This document shows positions 1 through 7,864 of a stretch of 64,000 bases of DNA, piece after piece. This DNA is from an uncultured Clostridia bacterium (GTDB taxonomy: Bacteria > Bacillota > Clostridia > Oscillospirales > Ruminococcaceae): the NCBI GenBank assembly GCA_947625375.1, contig CANQOC010000008.1, forward strand, positions 1-64,000. Reading direction: 5' to 3'. A program made the position numbers and the translations under genes. The number at the start of each line of letters is the position of its first letter. Within the stretch, counting starts at the first letter, position 1. Under the pieces are notes generated by a model that was not told the DNA's origin, did not search any database, and saw only the letters and a list, made by a program, of their open reading frames with translations.

Positions 1-122
1 ATATTGCATCTGTAAGCGTCAACAATTCTGTAATTCCCGGTAATTTTTTGGGTGATTTTCGAGATGAGACTTGCAGTGTCGCCGTCTTTTCTCGGCTAGC
101 CATTCAAAATCAAAGTTTTCAT
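1..122 (-). pseudogene. NADPH-dependent FMN reductase-like flavoprotein, 5' part, in-frame TAG
   Basis: Reading from ATG at 122-120 gives MKTLILNG, a TAG stop at 98-96, then PRKDGDTASLI and on to the window edge without another stop. This is the start of a flavodoxin-fold NAD(P)H-dependent FMN reductase, whose first loop normally reads NGSPRK and binds the flavin phosphate. The stop sits exactly where the loop serine should be, so TCG to TAG is the simplest change. A GGAG ribosome binding site and a strong promoter lie upstream. It could be a recent pseudogene or a base-call error. The rest of the gene lies outside the window. Confidence 0.7.
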
Positions 123-156
123 GATAGTTTTCTCCGATAAAATCTGATTTATATAA

Positions 157-184
157 ATTATATCAACCTTGTAAGAAAAGTCAA
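157..184 (-). promoter_or_regulatory. Promoter of the flavoprotein gene
   Basis: On the minus strand TTGACT (184-179) and TATAAT (162-157) are separated by 16 bases, about 35 bases before the ATG at 122. This intact sigma-A type promoter suggests the damaged gene was active until recently. Confidence 0.6.
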
Positions 185-212
185 TGATGTTCAAGAAAAT
201 GGCTATGCATTA

Positions 213-256
213 TGCCCTCGTCTTGCATATCTGCAAGATTTGAGGGCAAATTTTTT
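213..256 (+). terminator. Hairpin with T-tract
   Basis: TGCCCTC at 213-219 pairs with GAGGGCA at 242-248, with an inner TCTTGCA/TGCAAGA stem, and is followed by a run of T. It looks like a rho-independent terminator on the plus strand, but no plus-strand gene ends just before it in the window. It may belong to a lost gene. Confidence 0.5.
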
Positions 257-589
257 CGATTTCCTGCGAAAATGACGGCTTTGGAGGGCTATAGACAAAT
301 CTGTAATTAGTTAATATCAATCTATCTAATACAAATTTTTATAGGATAGGAGGGATAAAAAACGGCAAAAAGTCTTTTGAAAGTTACGAAAGATAGCTCC
401 ACGATGTCGTACATTTTATTTCATTAACGCAAAGCTGCTTGAGCCGCAAAATACTGTAAGAAAAAGTGTCGGAAATCGAAAAAAATATGCCCTATAAGCG
501 ACGGAAGAGGCATGGGTCATATACTTAGTTCAAAAAGTCCGGGAATGCGTTACAACGCAGAAAATTATAAAAAATTAGGGGGGAATTTA
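257..589. other. Intergenic stretch without recognisable gene
   Basis: AT-rich sequence with no convincing ORF on either strand and no clear repeat. A short open stretch at 512-589 is in frame with the next small gene but has no ribosome binding site, so it is not taken as coding. Confidence 0.4.
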
Positions 590-796
590 ATGAACGAAAA
601 CAATTTAGAATACGAAAAGATGTTACCTATCATTGAACACGACGGAAGAAGGTTTATGTGCTTGCCGAATCGAACCGAAATGACGTTCCCCGACGGCACG
701 GTTTACCGCGTGAACAGCACCTTTGTCGGCAAAACGGAGATGGGAGATATGCTCGACGCGCTCACAATCGAAAAAATTAACCGCGAGGTGGCTTGA
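590..796 (+). CDS. Small protein, possibly TnpW-like mobile-element protein
   Basis: A 68-residue protein starting at ATG 590 after a G-rich ribosome binding site; the longer upstream reading has no such site. The C-terminal half (PDGTVYRVNSTFVGKTEM then a charged helix) resembles the short TnpW-type proteins encoded just before large serine recombinases in clostridial elements, and a recombinase start does follow at 870. The family assignment is from memory and weak. Function unknown. Its last codons overlap the -35 box of the next promoter. Confidence 0.45.
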   Translation: MNENNLEYEKMLPIIEHDGRRFMCLPNRTEMTFPDGTVYRVNSTFVGKTEMGDMLDALTIEKINREVA

Positions 797-821
797 AATG
801 GTATCGGTAATGTGGTATAAT
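793..821 (+). promoter_or_regulatory. Promoter of recombinase remnant
   Basis: TTGAAA (793-798) and TATAAT (816-821) with a 17-base spacer, followed at 858-863 by AGGAGG and ATG at 870. The expression signals of the recombinase gene are intact although its coding region is not. Confidence 0.55.
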
Positions 822-869
822 TGCAACGGATTTCTGATTGAAAATGCACTGCATAACAGGAGGTAAAAT

Positions 870-1025
870 ATGGCTATGCAGATGATAAATCAGGAAAATT
901 ATAATGTTGGGATTTATCCTCGTTTAAGCCGAGATGACGAAAAAATCGGGGAATCGGTTTCGATTGAGAATCAAGATGTAATATGTAAAGGGGACATTCT
1001 CCCAAAAATATTACATCATAGCTGA
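870..1025 (+). pseudogene. Large serine recombinase, N-terminal remnant
   Basis: A 51-codon ORF with strong AGGAGG site encodes YNVGIYPRLSRDDE followed by GESVSIENQ. This matches the start of the resolvase domain of large serine recombinases in clostridial mobile elements; the Ser in RLSRDD is the expected nucleophile. Family members are usually several hundred residues long, and here the reading frame turns into unrelated sequence and stops after residue 51, so catalytic arginines and the DNA-binding part are missing. It is the scar of a lost integrative element. Confidence 0.65.
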
Positions 1026-1086
1026 CGGCTCATTTGCGGAAATGACGTTCTATGACGTGGAGCTGAAAATGGCGAAAGGAGGGACT

Positions 1087-1188
1087 ATGGTTATAGGTTA
1101 TACCGCTGTCGGCGATTATCTCCTGTACCCCTTCAAACCCTTTCATACTCACTCTCGCAGCTTCTCATTGCCAGAATCGTCCGGCTAA
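1087..1188 (+). pseudogene. Possible TnpV-like fragment
   Basis: After an AAAGGAGG site, ATG 1087 opens MVIGYTAVGDYLLYP, which resembles the start of TnpV-type proteins of clostridial transposons. The similarity ends after about 15 residues and the frame runs into the 3' end of the HD-domain gene on the other strand. It is probably another broken piece of the same mobile element. The call is tentative. Confidence 0.3.
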
Positions 1189-1705
1189 TCAGCTCGTCGA
1201 GCTCCCAGCCGAGCATCTCTGCGCCGCGGTTGATGACCTCTCTTGAGCATCCCGCCGCGAAGTTCAGCGTTTTATACTTTTTCTTGACCGATTTCAGCTC
1301 CAAATCCGACACGCTCTTTGACGGTCTCATTATCGCGACCGCGCCTATAAGACCCGTAAGCTCGTCGACCGCGTACAGCACCCTTTCCATCTCGTGCTCC
1401 GGTTTGATGTCCACCGTCAGCTCGTAACCGTGGCTCGCGACCGCGTGAATAAACCGCTCGTCCGCGCCGTATTCCCTGAGAATTTCCTGCTCTTTTATGC
1501 AGTGCTGCTCCGGGAATTTCTCGAAATCCAAGTCGTGCAGCAGTCCGACTATCCCCCAAAAATCCGCCTCGTCGGCGTAGCCGAGCTCCTTTGCGAAATA
1601 CTTCATCACGCCCTCGACCGTAACCGCGTGTTTAAGATGGAACGGCTCCTGATTCCACTTTTGCAAAAGCTCCCACGCTTCGTCTCTCGTTAAATTCTTT
1701 GACAT
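1133..1705 (-). CDS. HD-domain phosphohydrolase
   Basis: A 190-residue cytoplasmic protein of the HD superfamily of metal-dependent phosphohydrolases. The HD pair is in GLLHDLDFEKFPEQH near residue 55, with further His residues around HAVASHGYE. The start at ATG 1705 follows GGAG at a long spacing; an earlier start would add about 15 unlikely residues. Substrate unknown; relatives act on nucleotides or other phosphoesters. Transcribed divergently from cysK, with its own consensus promoter. Confidence 0.75.
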   Translation of the reverse strand: MSKNLTRDEAWELLQKWNQEPFHLKHAVTVEGVMKYFAKELGYADEADFWGIVGLLHDLDFEKFPEQHCIKEQEILREYGADERFIHAVASHGYELTVDIKPEHEMERVLYAVDELTGLIGAVAIMRPSKSVSDLELKSVKKKYKTLNFAAGCSREVINRGAEMLGWELDELISRTILAMRSCESEYERV

Positions 1706-1757
1706 TTTTATCACGTCTCCTTTTAGTTTTAATATTAAACCTATCGGCATTATATGT

Positions 1758-1786
1758 ATTATACATATTTACCCTGCTATTGTCAA
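1758..1786 (-). promoter_or_regulatory. Promoter of HD-domain gene
   Basis: Minus-strand TTGACA (1786-1781) and TATAAT (1763-1758), exactly 17 bases apart. Confidence 0.65.
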
Positions 1787-1823
1787 TAGTAACTGTTAAA
1801 AAAGCGGATTTTTATTTTTGATA

Positions 1824-1871
1824 TTGACATGCGGGGCATGCGGTGATATAATGCCTATATAATCAATAGGC
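1824..1871 (+). promoter_or_regulatory. cysK promoter with CCTAT/ATAGG operator-like dyad
   Basis: Perfect TTGACA (1824-1829) and TATAAT (1847-1852), 17 bases apart. Immediately after the -10 box, GCCTAT (1853-1858) and ATAGGC (1866-1871) form an inverted repeat at the expected transcription start, where a bound repressor would block initiation. A CymR/IscR-type Rrf2 regulator encoded 1.5 kb away is the obvious candidate ligand, by inference. Confidence 0.6.
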
Positions 1872-1896
1872 TATATATGCTTTTGGAGGAATCATT

Positions 1897-1962
1897 ATGA
1901 TAGTGTTCAAGCGATGTCGCCGCGATACAATCATTTATAAACAAACATCACCGCAATTTTGA
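1897..1962 (+). CDS. 21-residue upstream ORF (candidate cysK leader peptide)
   Basis: ATG 1897 follows a near-perfect GGAGGA site and encodes [10 protein letters not shown] followed by [11 protein letters not shown]. The TGA at 1960-1962 lies just before the GGAG that serves cysK, so its translation could affect cysK initiation. The Cys codon among Arg/Lys codons would suit sensing of cysteine supply, as in peptide-leader control, but no terminator hairpin lies between it and cysK. It may instead be a functional small protein. Confidence 0.5.
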   Translation: MIVFKRCRRDTIIYKQTSPQF

Positions 1963-1976
1963 AAGGAGCAAAACTT

Positions 1977-2906
1977 ATGAAAACATACGATAGAATCACC
2001 GACCTTATCGGCAGAACGCCGCTTTTAAAGCTCACGAACTACATCAAAGAAAAGGATTTGGGCGCGACAGTTTACGGGAAGCTTGAATACTTCAACCCCG
2101 CCGGTAGCGTCAAGGACAGGATTGCCAGAGCGATGATTGACGACGCCGAGGCAAAGGGACTTTTGAAGCCGGATTCGGTCATCATTGAGCCGACCAGCGG
2201 CAACACCGGTATCGGTCTTTCGGCAGTGGCTGCGGCACGCGGGTATAAAATCATTCTCACGATGCCCGAGACGATGAGCGTTGAGCGCAGAAATCTTCTT
2301 AAGGCATACGGCGCGGAGCTTGTCCTGACCGACGGCGCAAAGGGAATGAAGGGCGCTATCGCCAAAGCGCAGGAGCTTGCCGAAAATACTCCGAACAGCT
2401 TTATCCCGAGCCAGTTTACCAACCCCGCGAACCCGGATATCCACAGAAAAACCACCGGCCCCGAGATTTGGGAGGACACCGACGGCAAGGTCGATATCTT
2501 CGTCGCGGGCGTTGGAACAGGCGGAACGGTGACCGGCGTCGGAGAATATCTGAAATCCAAGAATCCAAACGTAAAGGTGGTCGCTGTCGAACCCGCAGGC
2601 TCCCCGGTTCTTTCAAAAGGAATATCCGGTCCGCATAAGATTCAGGGAATCGGCGCAGGGTTTGTGCCGGATACGCTGAACACAAGCGTCTACGATGAGA
2701 TAATCACCGTAGAGAACGAAGAAGCATTCGAGACCGGCCGCACCTTGGCACGCAAAGAGGGACTTTTGGTCGGCATTTCTTCGGGAGCAGCGGTCTTTGC
2801 GGCAACTCAGCTTGCCAAACGTCCCGAAAACAAGGGCAAAATAATCGTCGCGCTTCTGCCGGACACCGGCGAGCGGTATCTTTCCACCCCGATGTTCGCG
2901 GAATAG
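1977..2906 (+). CDS. cysK: Cysteine synthase (O-acetylserine sulfhydrylase)
   Basis: PLP enzyme that makes cysteine from O-acetylserine and sulfide. The 309-residue length is typical. The PLP lysine is in PAGSVKDR near residue 42, the substrate/phosphate loop TSGNTGIG is near residue 70, and the GTGGT phosphate-binding loop is near residue 178. Start ATG 1977 has AAAGGAG 9 bases upstream. It stands alone behind a promoter with an operator-like dyad and a small upstream ORF, and faces a sulfur-type Rrf2 regulator beyond its 3' end. Confidence 0.95.
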   Translation: MKTYDRITDLIGRTPLLKLTNYIKEKDLGATVYGKLEYFNPAGSVKDRIARAMIDDAEAKGLLKPDSVIIEPTSGNTGIGLSAVAAARGYKIILTMPETMSVERRNLLKAYGAELVLTDGAKGMKGAIAKAQELAENTPNSFIPSQFTNPANPDIHRKTTGPEIWEDTDGKVDIFVAGVGTGGTVTGVGEYLKSKNPNVKVVAVEPAGSPVLSKGISGPHKIQGIGAGFVPDTLNTSVYDEIITVENEEAFETGRTLARKEGLLVGISSGAAVFAATQLAKRPENKGKIIVALLPDTGERYLSTPMFAE

Positions 2907-2937
2907 AATTTAGAAAGTAGAGGATAGAAGATAGAAG
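2904..2937 (+). repeat. Purine-rich TAGAAGATAG-type repeat at the cysK 3' end
   Basis: Directly after the cysK stop the sequence becomes a string of TAGA(A/G)GAT-like units. The same motif recurs, in either orientation, at 3170-3200, 3348-3378, 48308-48349 and about 51500-51530, always between genes. Confidence 0.5.
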
Positions 2938-3033
2938 CGCGGGAGGTGTCTTCCTGCCGCGCACATTTTAAGAGATTTGTATTCTTATTGTGCTTAAAAT
3001 GCTTATTGTCCATGAAACCGCAAAGTAAAAAAC

Positions 3034-3385
3034 AGCGATTTAATTCTGCAATTTAAATTATTAAAGTGATTTTTGGTATTTATACTTGCGTGAACTATAA
3101 GCACAATAAGCACAATAAGCCTTATAGTGCTTAAAATCCAGAAAATCCATGAAAGTGCAGTCGGGCGTTTCTATCTTCTAATCATCTATCCTCTAATAAC
3201 TATATAACATAAGCGATTTAATTCTGTGGTTTAAATTATTAAAGTGATTTTCGGTATTTATACTTGCGTGAATTATAAGCACAATAAGCACAATAAGCCT
3301 TATAGTGCTTAAAATCCGGAAAATCCATGAAAGTGCAGTCGGGCGTTTCTATCTTCTAATCATCTATCCTCTAATAACTATATAA
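3034..3385. repeat. Tandem duplication with 178-bp period
   Basis: Copy 1 (3034-3207) and copy 2 (3212-3385) are nearly identical and offset by exactly 178 bases. Each contains a CACAATAAG tandem, a TTATAAGC/GCTTAAAA partial dyad and the TAGAAGATAG-like motif. A decayed piece of a third copy is visible at about 2980-3020. Copy 2 overlaps the last codons of the Rrf2 gene, so the duplication probably arose by copying sequence downstream of that gene. There is no coding potential and it is not a CRISPR. Confidence 0.85.
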
Positions 3386-3812
3386 TGTAGCTGTCCGCGC
3401 CGAGCTGCTTTTGATTATCCAAAATATCCTGAAGCGTGATGCCGTCGAGGTACTCGTTCATCACCCGGTAAAGTCCCTGCCATACGGGAAGGGTCGGGCA
3501 ATCTGCGCTTCTTTTGCAGTCCTGCGGGCACTCTACGCAGAAGACCGGCGCGAGGCTCCCTTCGGTCAGGCGAAGTATCTCCCCGACCGTGTACTGCGAC
3601 GGGTCCTTCGCGAGCATATACCCGCCCTGATAGCCGCGGTTAGTTTTCAAAACGTACGATTTATTGAGAATGGGAACAATCTGCTCGAGATATTTTTTCG
3701 AGATACCCTGGCGCTCGGCGATGTCCTTGAGCGCGATATAGCCCTCGCTGCGGTGTCCTGCCAAATCCAAAAGCATTCGCAGAGCATACCGCCCCTTTGT
3801 GGATATTTTCAT
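3378..3812 (-). CDS. Rrf2-family transcriptional regulator (CymR/IscR-like)
   Basis: A 144-residue repressor of the Rrf2 family: N-terminal winged helix (MKISTKGRYALRMLLDLA) and a helix ending in SKKYLEQIV. A cysteine cluster near residues 90-110 (FCVECPQDCKRSADCP, four Cys) resembles the Fe-S or redox-sensing loop of IscR-type members. Its place between cysK and the divergent methionine uptake operon suggests a CymR-like role in sulfur control, which is inference. The 3' end lies inside the second copy of the 178-bp repeat. Confidence 0.85.
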   Translation of the reverse strand: MKISTKGRYALRMLLDLAGHRSEGYIALKDIAERQGISKKYLEQIVPILNKSYVLKTNRGYQGGYMLAKDPSQYTVGEILRLTEGSLAPVFCVECPQDCKRSADCPTLPVWQGLYRVMNEYLDGITLQDILDNQKQLGADSYII

Positions 3813-3837
3813 GCTGTCTGCCTCCTTTTATGTTCAT

Positions 3838-3887
3838 AACCTAATTATAACATATATTTTGTAGGTTTTCAAGAGGGGAAATATAAA
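3838..3887. promoter_or_regulatory. Divergent promoters of the Rrf2 gene and metN with shared dyad
   Basis: Minus strand: TTGAAA (3872-3867) and TATAAT (3849-3844), spacer 17. Plus strand: TTGTAG (3859-3864) and TATAAA (3882-3887), spacer 17. The inverted repeat AACCTA (3838-3843) / TAGGTT (3862-3867) spans both and shares a CCTA...TAGG core with the cysK dyad, so autoregulation plus control of metN by the Rrf2 protein is plausible. Confidence 0.55.
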
Positions 3888-3911
3888 ATTCAAAACGAGA
3901 GAAGTGTTCGC

Positions 3912-4955
3912 TTGATAGAGATAAAAAACGTCAGCAAGGTTTTTAAAGGCGAAAAGAGCGACGTGCACGCCGTAAATAACGTCAGCCTGACTATCCGCGA
4001 CGGAGAGATATTCGGTATCATCGGATTTTCCGGAGCAGGCAAGTCCACTTTAGTCAGATGTATAAATCTTTTGGAGCGCCCGACTTCGGGAGAGGTTTTA
4101 ATCGACGGACAGGATATCACAAAAATATCCGCACGGGAATTGCGGTCGGCGCGCAAGAAGATTGGAATGATTTTTCAGCATTTCAACCTCATGCCGTCGA
4201 GAAGTGTTTTTGACAACGTCGCATACGCGCTAAAGGGAAGCGGTAAGTCGAAAAATGAAATAAGAGAAAAGGTCAGGGAGCTGCTAAAGACCGTTGAAAT
4301 GGCGGACAAAGAGGCCGCATATCCCTCTCAGCTTTCGGGAGGTCAGAAGCAGAGGGTGGCAATAGCAAGGGCATTGGCGAACGCCCCAAAAATACTTCTC
4401 TGCGACGAATCGACCTCGGCGCTCGACCCGCAGACTACAAAGCAGATTCTGAACCTGTTAAAGAAGCTTAACAGCGTTCTCGGAATAACAACGGTAGTCA
4501 TCACGCATGAAATGGCGGTGGTAAAGGAGCTTTGCGACCGGGTCGCTGTCATGGATCACGGAAGAGTAATCGAGCAGGGCGAGACGTTTTCGGTCTTTGC
4601 CAATCCCAAAGAGCCGCTTACAAAGTCATTCATCGCGACAACGTCAAACCTCAAGAAAATACACGAGCTGATAGCCGAAAACTCGCCGGCTATAGCCTTA
4701 AAACCGGGGGAGATAATCGCGAAGCTGTCATATACCGAGCGAAGCGTTTCCGAGCCGCTTATTTCGACGATATCCCAAAAATTCGGCATAGTTTTAAACG
4801 TGATTTTTGCCGATATTGATTTTATACAGGGTTCGCCCATCGGCGGCACCGTCGGGATATTCAGCGGCGAGCGCGAAAAAATCACGCAGGCCATTCAATA
4901 TTTGATTGAGAAAAACGTGTTTGTGGAGGTGATTAAAGATGAGCGAAGCGCTTGA
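3912..4955 (+). CDS. metN: Methionine ABC transporter ATP-binding protein
   Basis: A 347-residue ATPase of the methionine/D-methionine importer. Walker A is GFSGAGKST near residue 40, signature LSGGQKQR near 142, Walker B ILLCDEST near 162. The last 80 or so residues form the NIL (ACT-like) domain that senses internal methionine in this family. The start is TTG 3912, which gives the conserved opening MIEIKNVSK. The end overlaps metI, so the two are coupled. No S-box riboswitch fits in the 100-base upstream region. Confidence 0.93.
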   Translation: MIEIKNVSKVFKGEKSDVHAVNNVSLTIRDGEIFGIIGFSGAGKSTLVRCINLLERPTSGEVLIDGQDITKISARELRSARKKIGMIFQHFNLMPSRSVFDNVAYALKGSGKSKNEIREKVRELLKTVEMADKEAAYPSQLSGGQKQRVAIARALANAPKILLCDESTSALDPQTTKQILNLLKKLNSVLGITTVVITHEMAVVKELCDRVAVMDHGRVIEQGETFSVFANPKEPLTKSFIATTSNLKKIHELIAENSPAIALKPGEIIAKLSYTERSVSEPLISTISQKFGIVLNVIFADIDFIQGSPIGGTVGIFSGEREKITQAIQYLIEKNVFVEVIKDERSA

Positions 4956-5619
4956 AAAAATAATGCCGAACGTCATGGCAGACCCGGAAAGATTTTGGGA
5001 CAGCGTTATAGCGACGCTTCAGATGACCGCGTGGAGCGGCTGTATCATGTTCGTTCTCGGGTTGTTTTTCGGTGTAATTCTTACAGTCACCCGCGACGGC
5101 GGAATAATGCAGCAAAGGGCGGTGCATCAGATACTCGATAAACTGGTTAATCTTTTTCGCTCGATACCCTTTGTAATATTCATCGCAATCCTGCTTCCCG
5201 TCACAAAGGCGATAATGGGCACTAAAATCGGCGTTCGGGGAGTTATAGTTCCCTTGGTCGCGGCCTCGGTTTTCTTCTTTGCAAGGCAGGTCGAGACGGC
5301 TCTTGCAGGGGTAGATTCGGGACTCATTGAAGCCGCGGAATCTATGGGAAAAAGCCCGCTTAACATAATCTTCACGGTATATCTCCACGAGAGCGTCGCC
5401 GCACTTTCAAGAGGCACGACCATCACCCTGATAAATCTAATCGGTCTCACGGCTATGGCGGGTTACGTCGGTGCCGGAGGTCTCGGGGATTACGCGATAA
5501 CCTGGGGTTATAATTACGGTCACACCGACGTGATTTGGGTTTCGGTCTTGGCAATAGTCGTCATCGTGACCGTCATTCAGTGTATCGGCGGACTTATTGC
5601 TAAAAAGGCAACTCACTGA
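4939..5619 (+). CDS. metI: Methionine ABC transporter permease
   Basis: A 226-residue integral membrane permease with about five hydrophobic segments and the cytoplasmic coupling loop (EAAESMGKSPL...) typical of MetI. It forms the MetNI channel complex. ATG 4939 has GGAGGTG upstream and overlaps the metN 3' end by 17 bases. Followed by the binding lipoprotein metQ. Confidence 0.93.
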   Translation: MSEALEKIMPNVMADPERFWDSVIATLQMTAWSGCIMFVLGLFFGVILTVTRDGGIMQQRAVHQILDKLVNLFRSIPFVIFIAILLPVTKAIMGTKIGVRGVIVPLVAASVFFFARQVETALAGVDSGLIEAAESMGKSPLNIIFTVYLHESVAALSRGTTITLINLIGLTAMAGYVGAGGLGDYAITWGYNYGHTDVIWVSVLAIVVIVTVIQCIGGLIAKKATH

Positions 5620-5651
5620 TAACATATTTACATTAAGAAAGGATTTTTACC

Positions 5652-6467
5652 ATGAAAAACTTCAAAAAAATCATCGCACTTTTACTTACCTTCACCCTCC
5701 TGCTGACCCTGCTCTCCGGCTGTGGAAGCAAGGAGGAAGCGGTTGTTCGTCTCGGTGTTACCGGCGCGGTTTATGAGGACCTCTGGGCGCCGACGATTGC
5801 AAAGCTTGCCGACGAGGGGATAACCGTGGAGCTTGTGCAGTTCTCCGATTTTGCCCTGCCGAATAATGCCCTCGACAGCGGGGATATCGAGATGAACGCC
5901 TTCCAGCACCATGCCTATTTTGAAAACGACAAGGCCACAAACGGCTATGACATCGCGATTTTAAGCGATACCTTCACTATAGCCATGAACCTTTTCTCGT
6001 CGCAGTATAAAAGTCCCGAGGAAATTCCCGAGGGCGGCAAGGTGGCCGTTCCGAACGACGCGACAAACTACGGCAGAGCGCTTCTTTTGCTTCGCGACGC
6101 GGGACTTCTGACCCTCAAAGACGGCTCCGGCTCCACTCCCACCTCCACCGATATTGAAACATCAAAGGTTGAGCTTGTAGAGGTCAACGCGAGCATGACA
6201 TATCAGTATGTCAGCGACAGCGAGATTGCGGCGGCGGTCGTCAACGGAAACTATGCCGCAAGCTACGGCGTAGACCCGAACACCGCAATCTTCTATGAAA
6301 ACCTCGACCCTGACGATAACAGCTTCGTCTGCGTGATAGCGGTCCGCTCGGAAGATATCGACAACGAGACCTACAAAAAAGTCGCCGAGGCTTTCTGCTC
6401 GGACGAGACCGCCGAATTCTTTGAGGAAAACTACAAGGGCTTCTTCGTTCCGGCGTGGACAAAGTGA
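5652..6467 (+). CDS. metQ: Methionine-binding lipoprotein
   Basis: A 271-residue substrate-binding protein of the NlpA/MetQ family. The N-terminus is a lipoprotein signal peptide ending in the lipobox LLSGC, so Cys near residue 25 should be lipidated and the protein anchored outside the membrane. Family motifs such as the stretch around EMNAFQHHAYF and AVPNDATNYGRAL are clear. AAAGGA lies before the ATG. It completes the metNIQ importer. Confidence 0.93.
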   Translation: MKNFKKIIALLLTFTLLLTLLSGCGSKEEAVVRLGVTGAVYEDLWAPTIAKLADEGITVELVQFSDFALPNNALDSGDIEMNAFQHHAYFENDKATNGYDIAILSDTFTIAMNLFSSQYKSPEEIPEGGKVAVPNDATNYGRALLLLRDAGLLTLKDGSGSTPTSTDIETSKVELVEVNASMTYQYVSDSEIAAAVVNGNYAASYGVDPNTAIFYENLDPDDNSFVCVIAVRSEDIDNETYKKVAEAFCSDETAEFFEENYKGFFVPAWTK

Positions 6468-6478
6468 GGAAGATTTTA

Positions 6479-7864
6479 ATGGATTGGCTGTATGAGATAA
6501 TCGGCGAGCGGAGCCGCGTTATAACCGAGAATATCGAGGACAAGTACCTGAGCGATACCTTGGGACGGCTTCGGGGAGAAGCGGCTGCGCTGGTGTTTGT
6601 GAAATCCGCAGATGAGGTCAGCGAGATTTTAAAATATGCAAATGCCCATAAAATCGCCGTAACTCCGAGGGGCGCGGGCACAAATCTTGTAGGCTCGACG
6701 GTGCCCCTGAACGGCGGAATTATCCTTGATTTTTCTCATATGAATCGCATTTTGGAGCTCGATTATGATACCATGACCGTCACGGTAGAGCCGGGAATTC
6801 TGCTTTGCGATTTGCAGAGCTATGTCGAGGAAAAGGGACTTTTCTATCCTCCCGATCCGGGGGAAAAGGAGTCGTCTATCGGCGGCAACATCAGCACCAA
6901 CGCCGGTGGAATGAGAGCGGTAAAGTACGGCGTCACCCGGGATTATGTACGCGGACTTGAGGTCGTAATGGCAGACGGCAGGGTCTTAAACGTCGGCGGC
7001 AAAAACGTCAAGGACGCGAGCGGATTGTCCCTTAAAAACCTTTTTATCGGCTCCGAGGGAACGCTTTGCGTCATCACAAAATGTATTCTGAAGCTGATAC
7101 CGAAGCCGGAATTTTCCATCAGCGCGCTTATCCCCTACCCCGATCTTGACAGCGGGATTTCAAGCGTTTTGAAGATTTTGAAAGCGAACGTAAACCCTAC
7201 CGCCGTTGAATTTATCGAAAGAAAAGTGGCAAAGCTGGGCGAGGATTTCTGCGGCATAAAATACCCCCAACCCGACGCGGACTCCTACATTCTTCTGACC
7301 CTCGACGGCAACGAAACGGAAGTGAAAAATAACCTCGCACGAGTGCAAAAGCTGGCTTCCGAAACGGGCGCTGTGGACTTCATAGCCTTGGACGACCCCG
7401 ACTATGCCGCGGATATCTGGAAGGTACGCGGTGCATTGGTTAAGGCGGTCGAAGCGGTCTCGGAGCAGGAGCCGGTGGACATCGTGGTGCCGATAAATAA
7501 GACGGCAGAATTTATCAATTTCGTTAATAAAACCGAGCGTGAGAGCGGTATGCAGATGATAAGCTTCGGGCACGCCGGGGACGGAAACGTCCATCTCTGC
7601 GTGGTGAGGGGTTCAAGAAGCGAGGAGGTCTGGAAGCGTGAACTGACCGAAAATATGGAGAAAATCTACGGCGAAGCCTACCGCCTCGGCGGCATAACTT
7701 CGGGCGAGCACGGCATAGGAATCTCGAAACGTCGGTATTTTCTCAGCCTGACCGCGAGGGAGAATCTTGATGTCATGAATCGAATCAAAAACGCCCTCGA
7801 CCCGGAGCACATCTTGAACGACCAAAAATCCTATATTCTGACAAAAGGAGAGCAAAATGCCTGA
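6479..7864 (+). CDS. FAD-linked 2-hydroxyacid dehydrogenase (GlcD/D-lactate dehydrogenase family)
   Basis: A 461-residue flavoprotein: FAD_binding_4 (PCMH) domain in the first half, with the FAD pyrophosphate motif PRGAGTNLVGST and SIGGNISTNAGG, and a FAD-oxidase_C domain containing GHAGDGNVH and the ending GEHGIG. Family members oxidise D-2-hydroxyacids such as glycolate or D-lactate to 2-oxoacids. ATG 6479 has AGGAAG upstream and is preferred over the GTG 24 bases earlier that would overlap metQ. It is co-oriented with metNIQ and overlaps the following aminotransferase, suggesting a shared job on a methionine-like hydroxyacid or oxoacid. Confidence 0.85.
   Translation: MDWLYEIIGERSRVITENIEDKYLSDTLGRLRGEAAALVFVKSADEVSEILKYANAHKIAVTPRGAGTNLVGSTVPLNGGIILDFSHMNRILELDYDTMTVTVEPGILLCDLQSYVEEKGLFYPPDPGEKESSIGGNISTNAGGMRAVKYGVTRDYVRGLEVVMADGRVLNVGGKNVKDASGLSLKNLFIGSEGTLCVITKCILKLIPKPEFSISALIPYPDLDSGISSVLKILKANVNPTAVEFIERKVAKLGEDFCGIKYPQPDADSYILLTLDGNETEVKNNLARVQKLASETGAVDFIALDDPDYAADIWKVRGALVKAVEAVSEQEPVDIVVPINKTAEFINFVNKTERESGMQMISFGHAGDGNVHLCVVRGSRSEEVWKRELTENMEKIYGEAYRLGGITSGEHGIGISKRRYFLSLTARENLDVMNRIKNALDPEHILNDQKSYILTKGEQNA

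Noticed and set aside
96-98. TAG as a recoded sense codon
   Set aside because: Other genes in the window end naturally at TAG (for example cysK at 2904-2906), and no other in-frame TAG needs explaining.
3034-3385. CRISPR array
   Set aside because: Only two long units with a 178-base period and no short repeats with unique spacers; no cas genes.
3813-3911. SAM riboswitch before metN
   Set aside because: Only 99 bases separate the divergent genes, filled by two promoters; no S-box helices or terminator.
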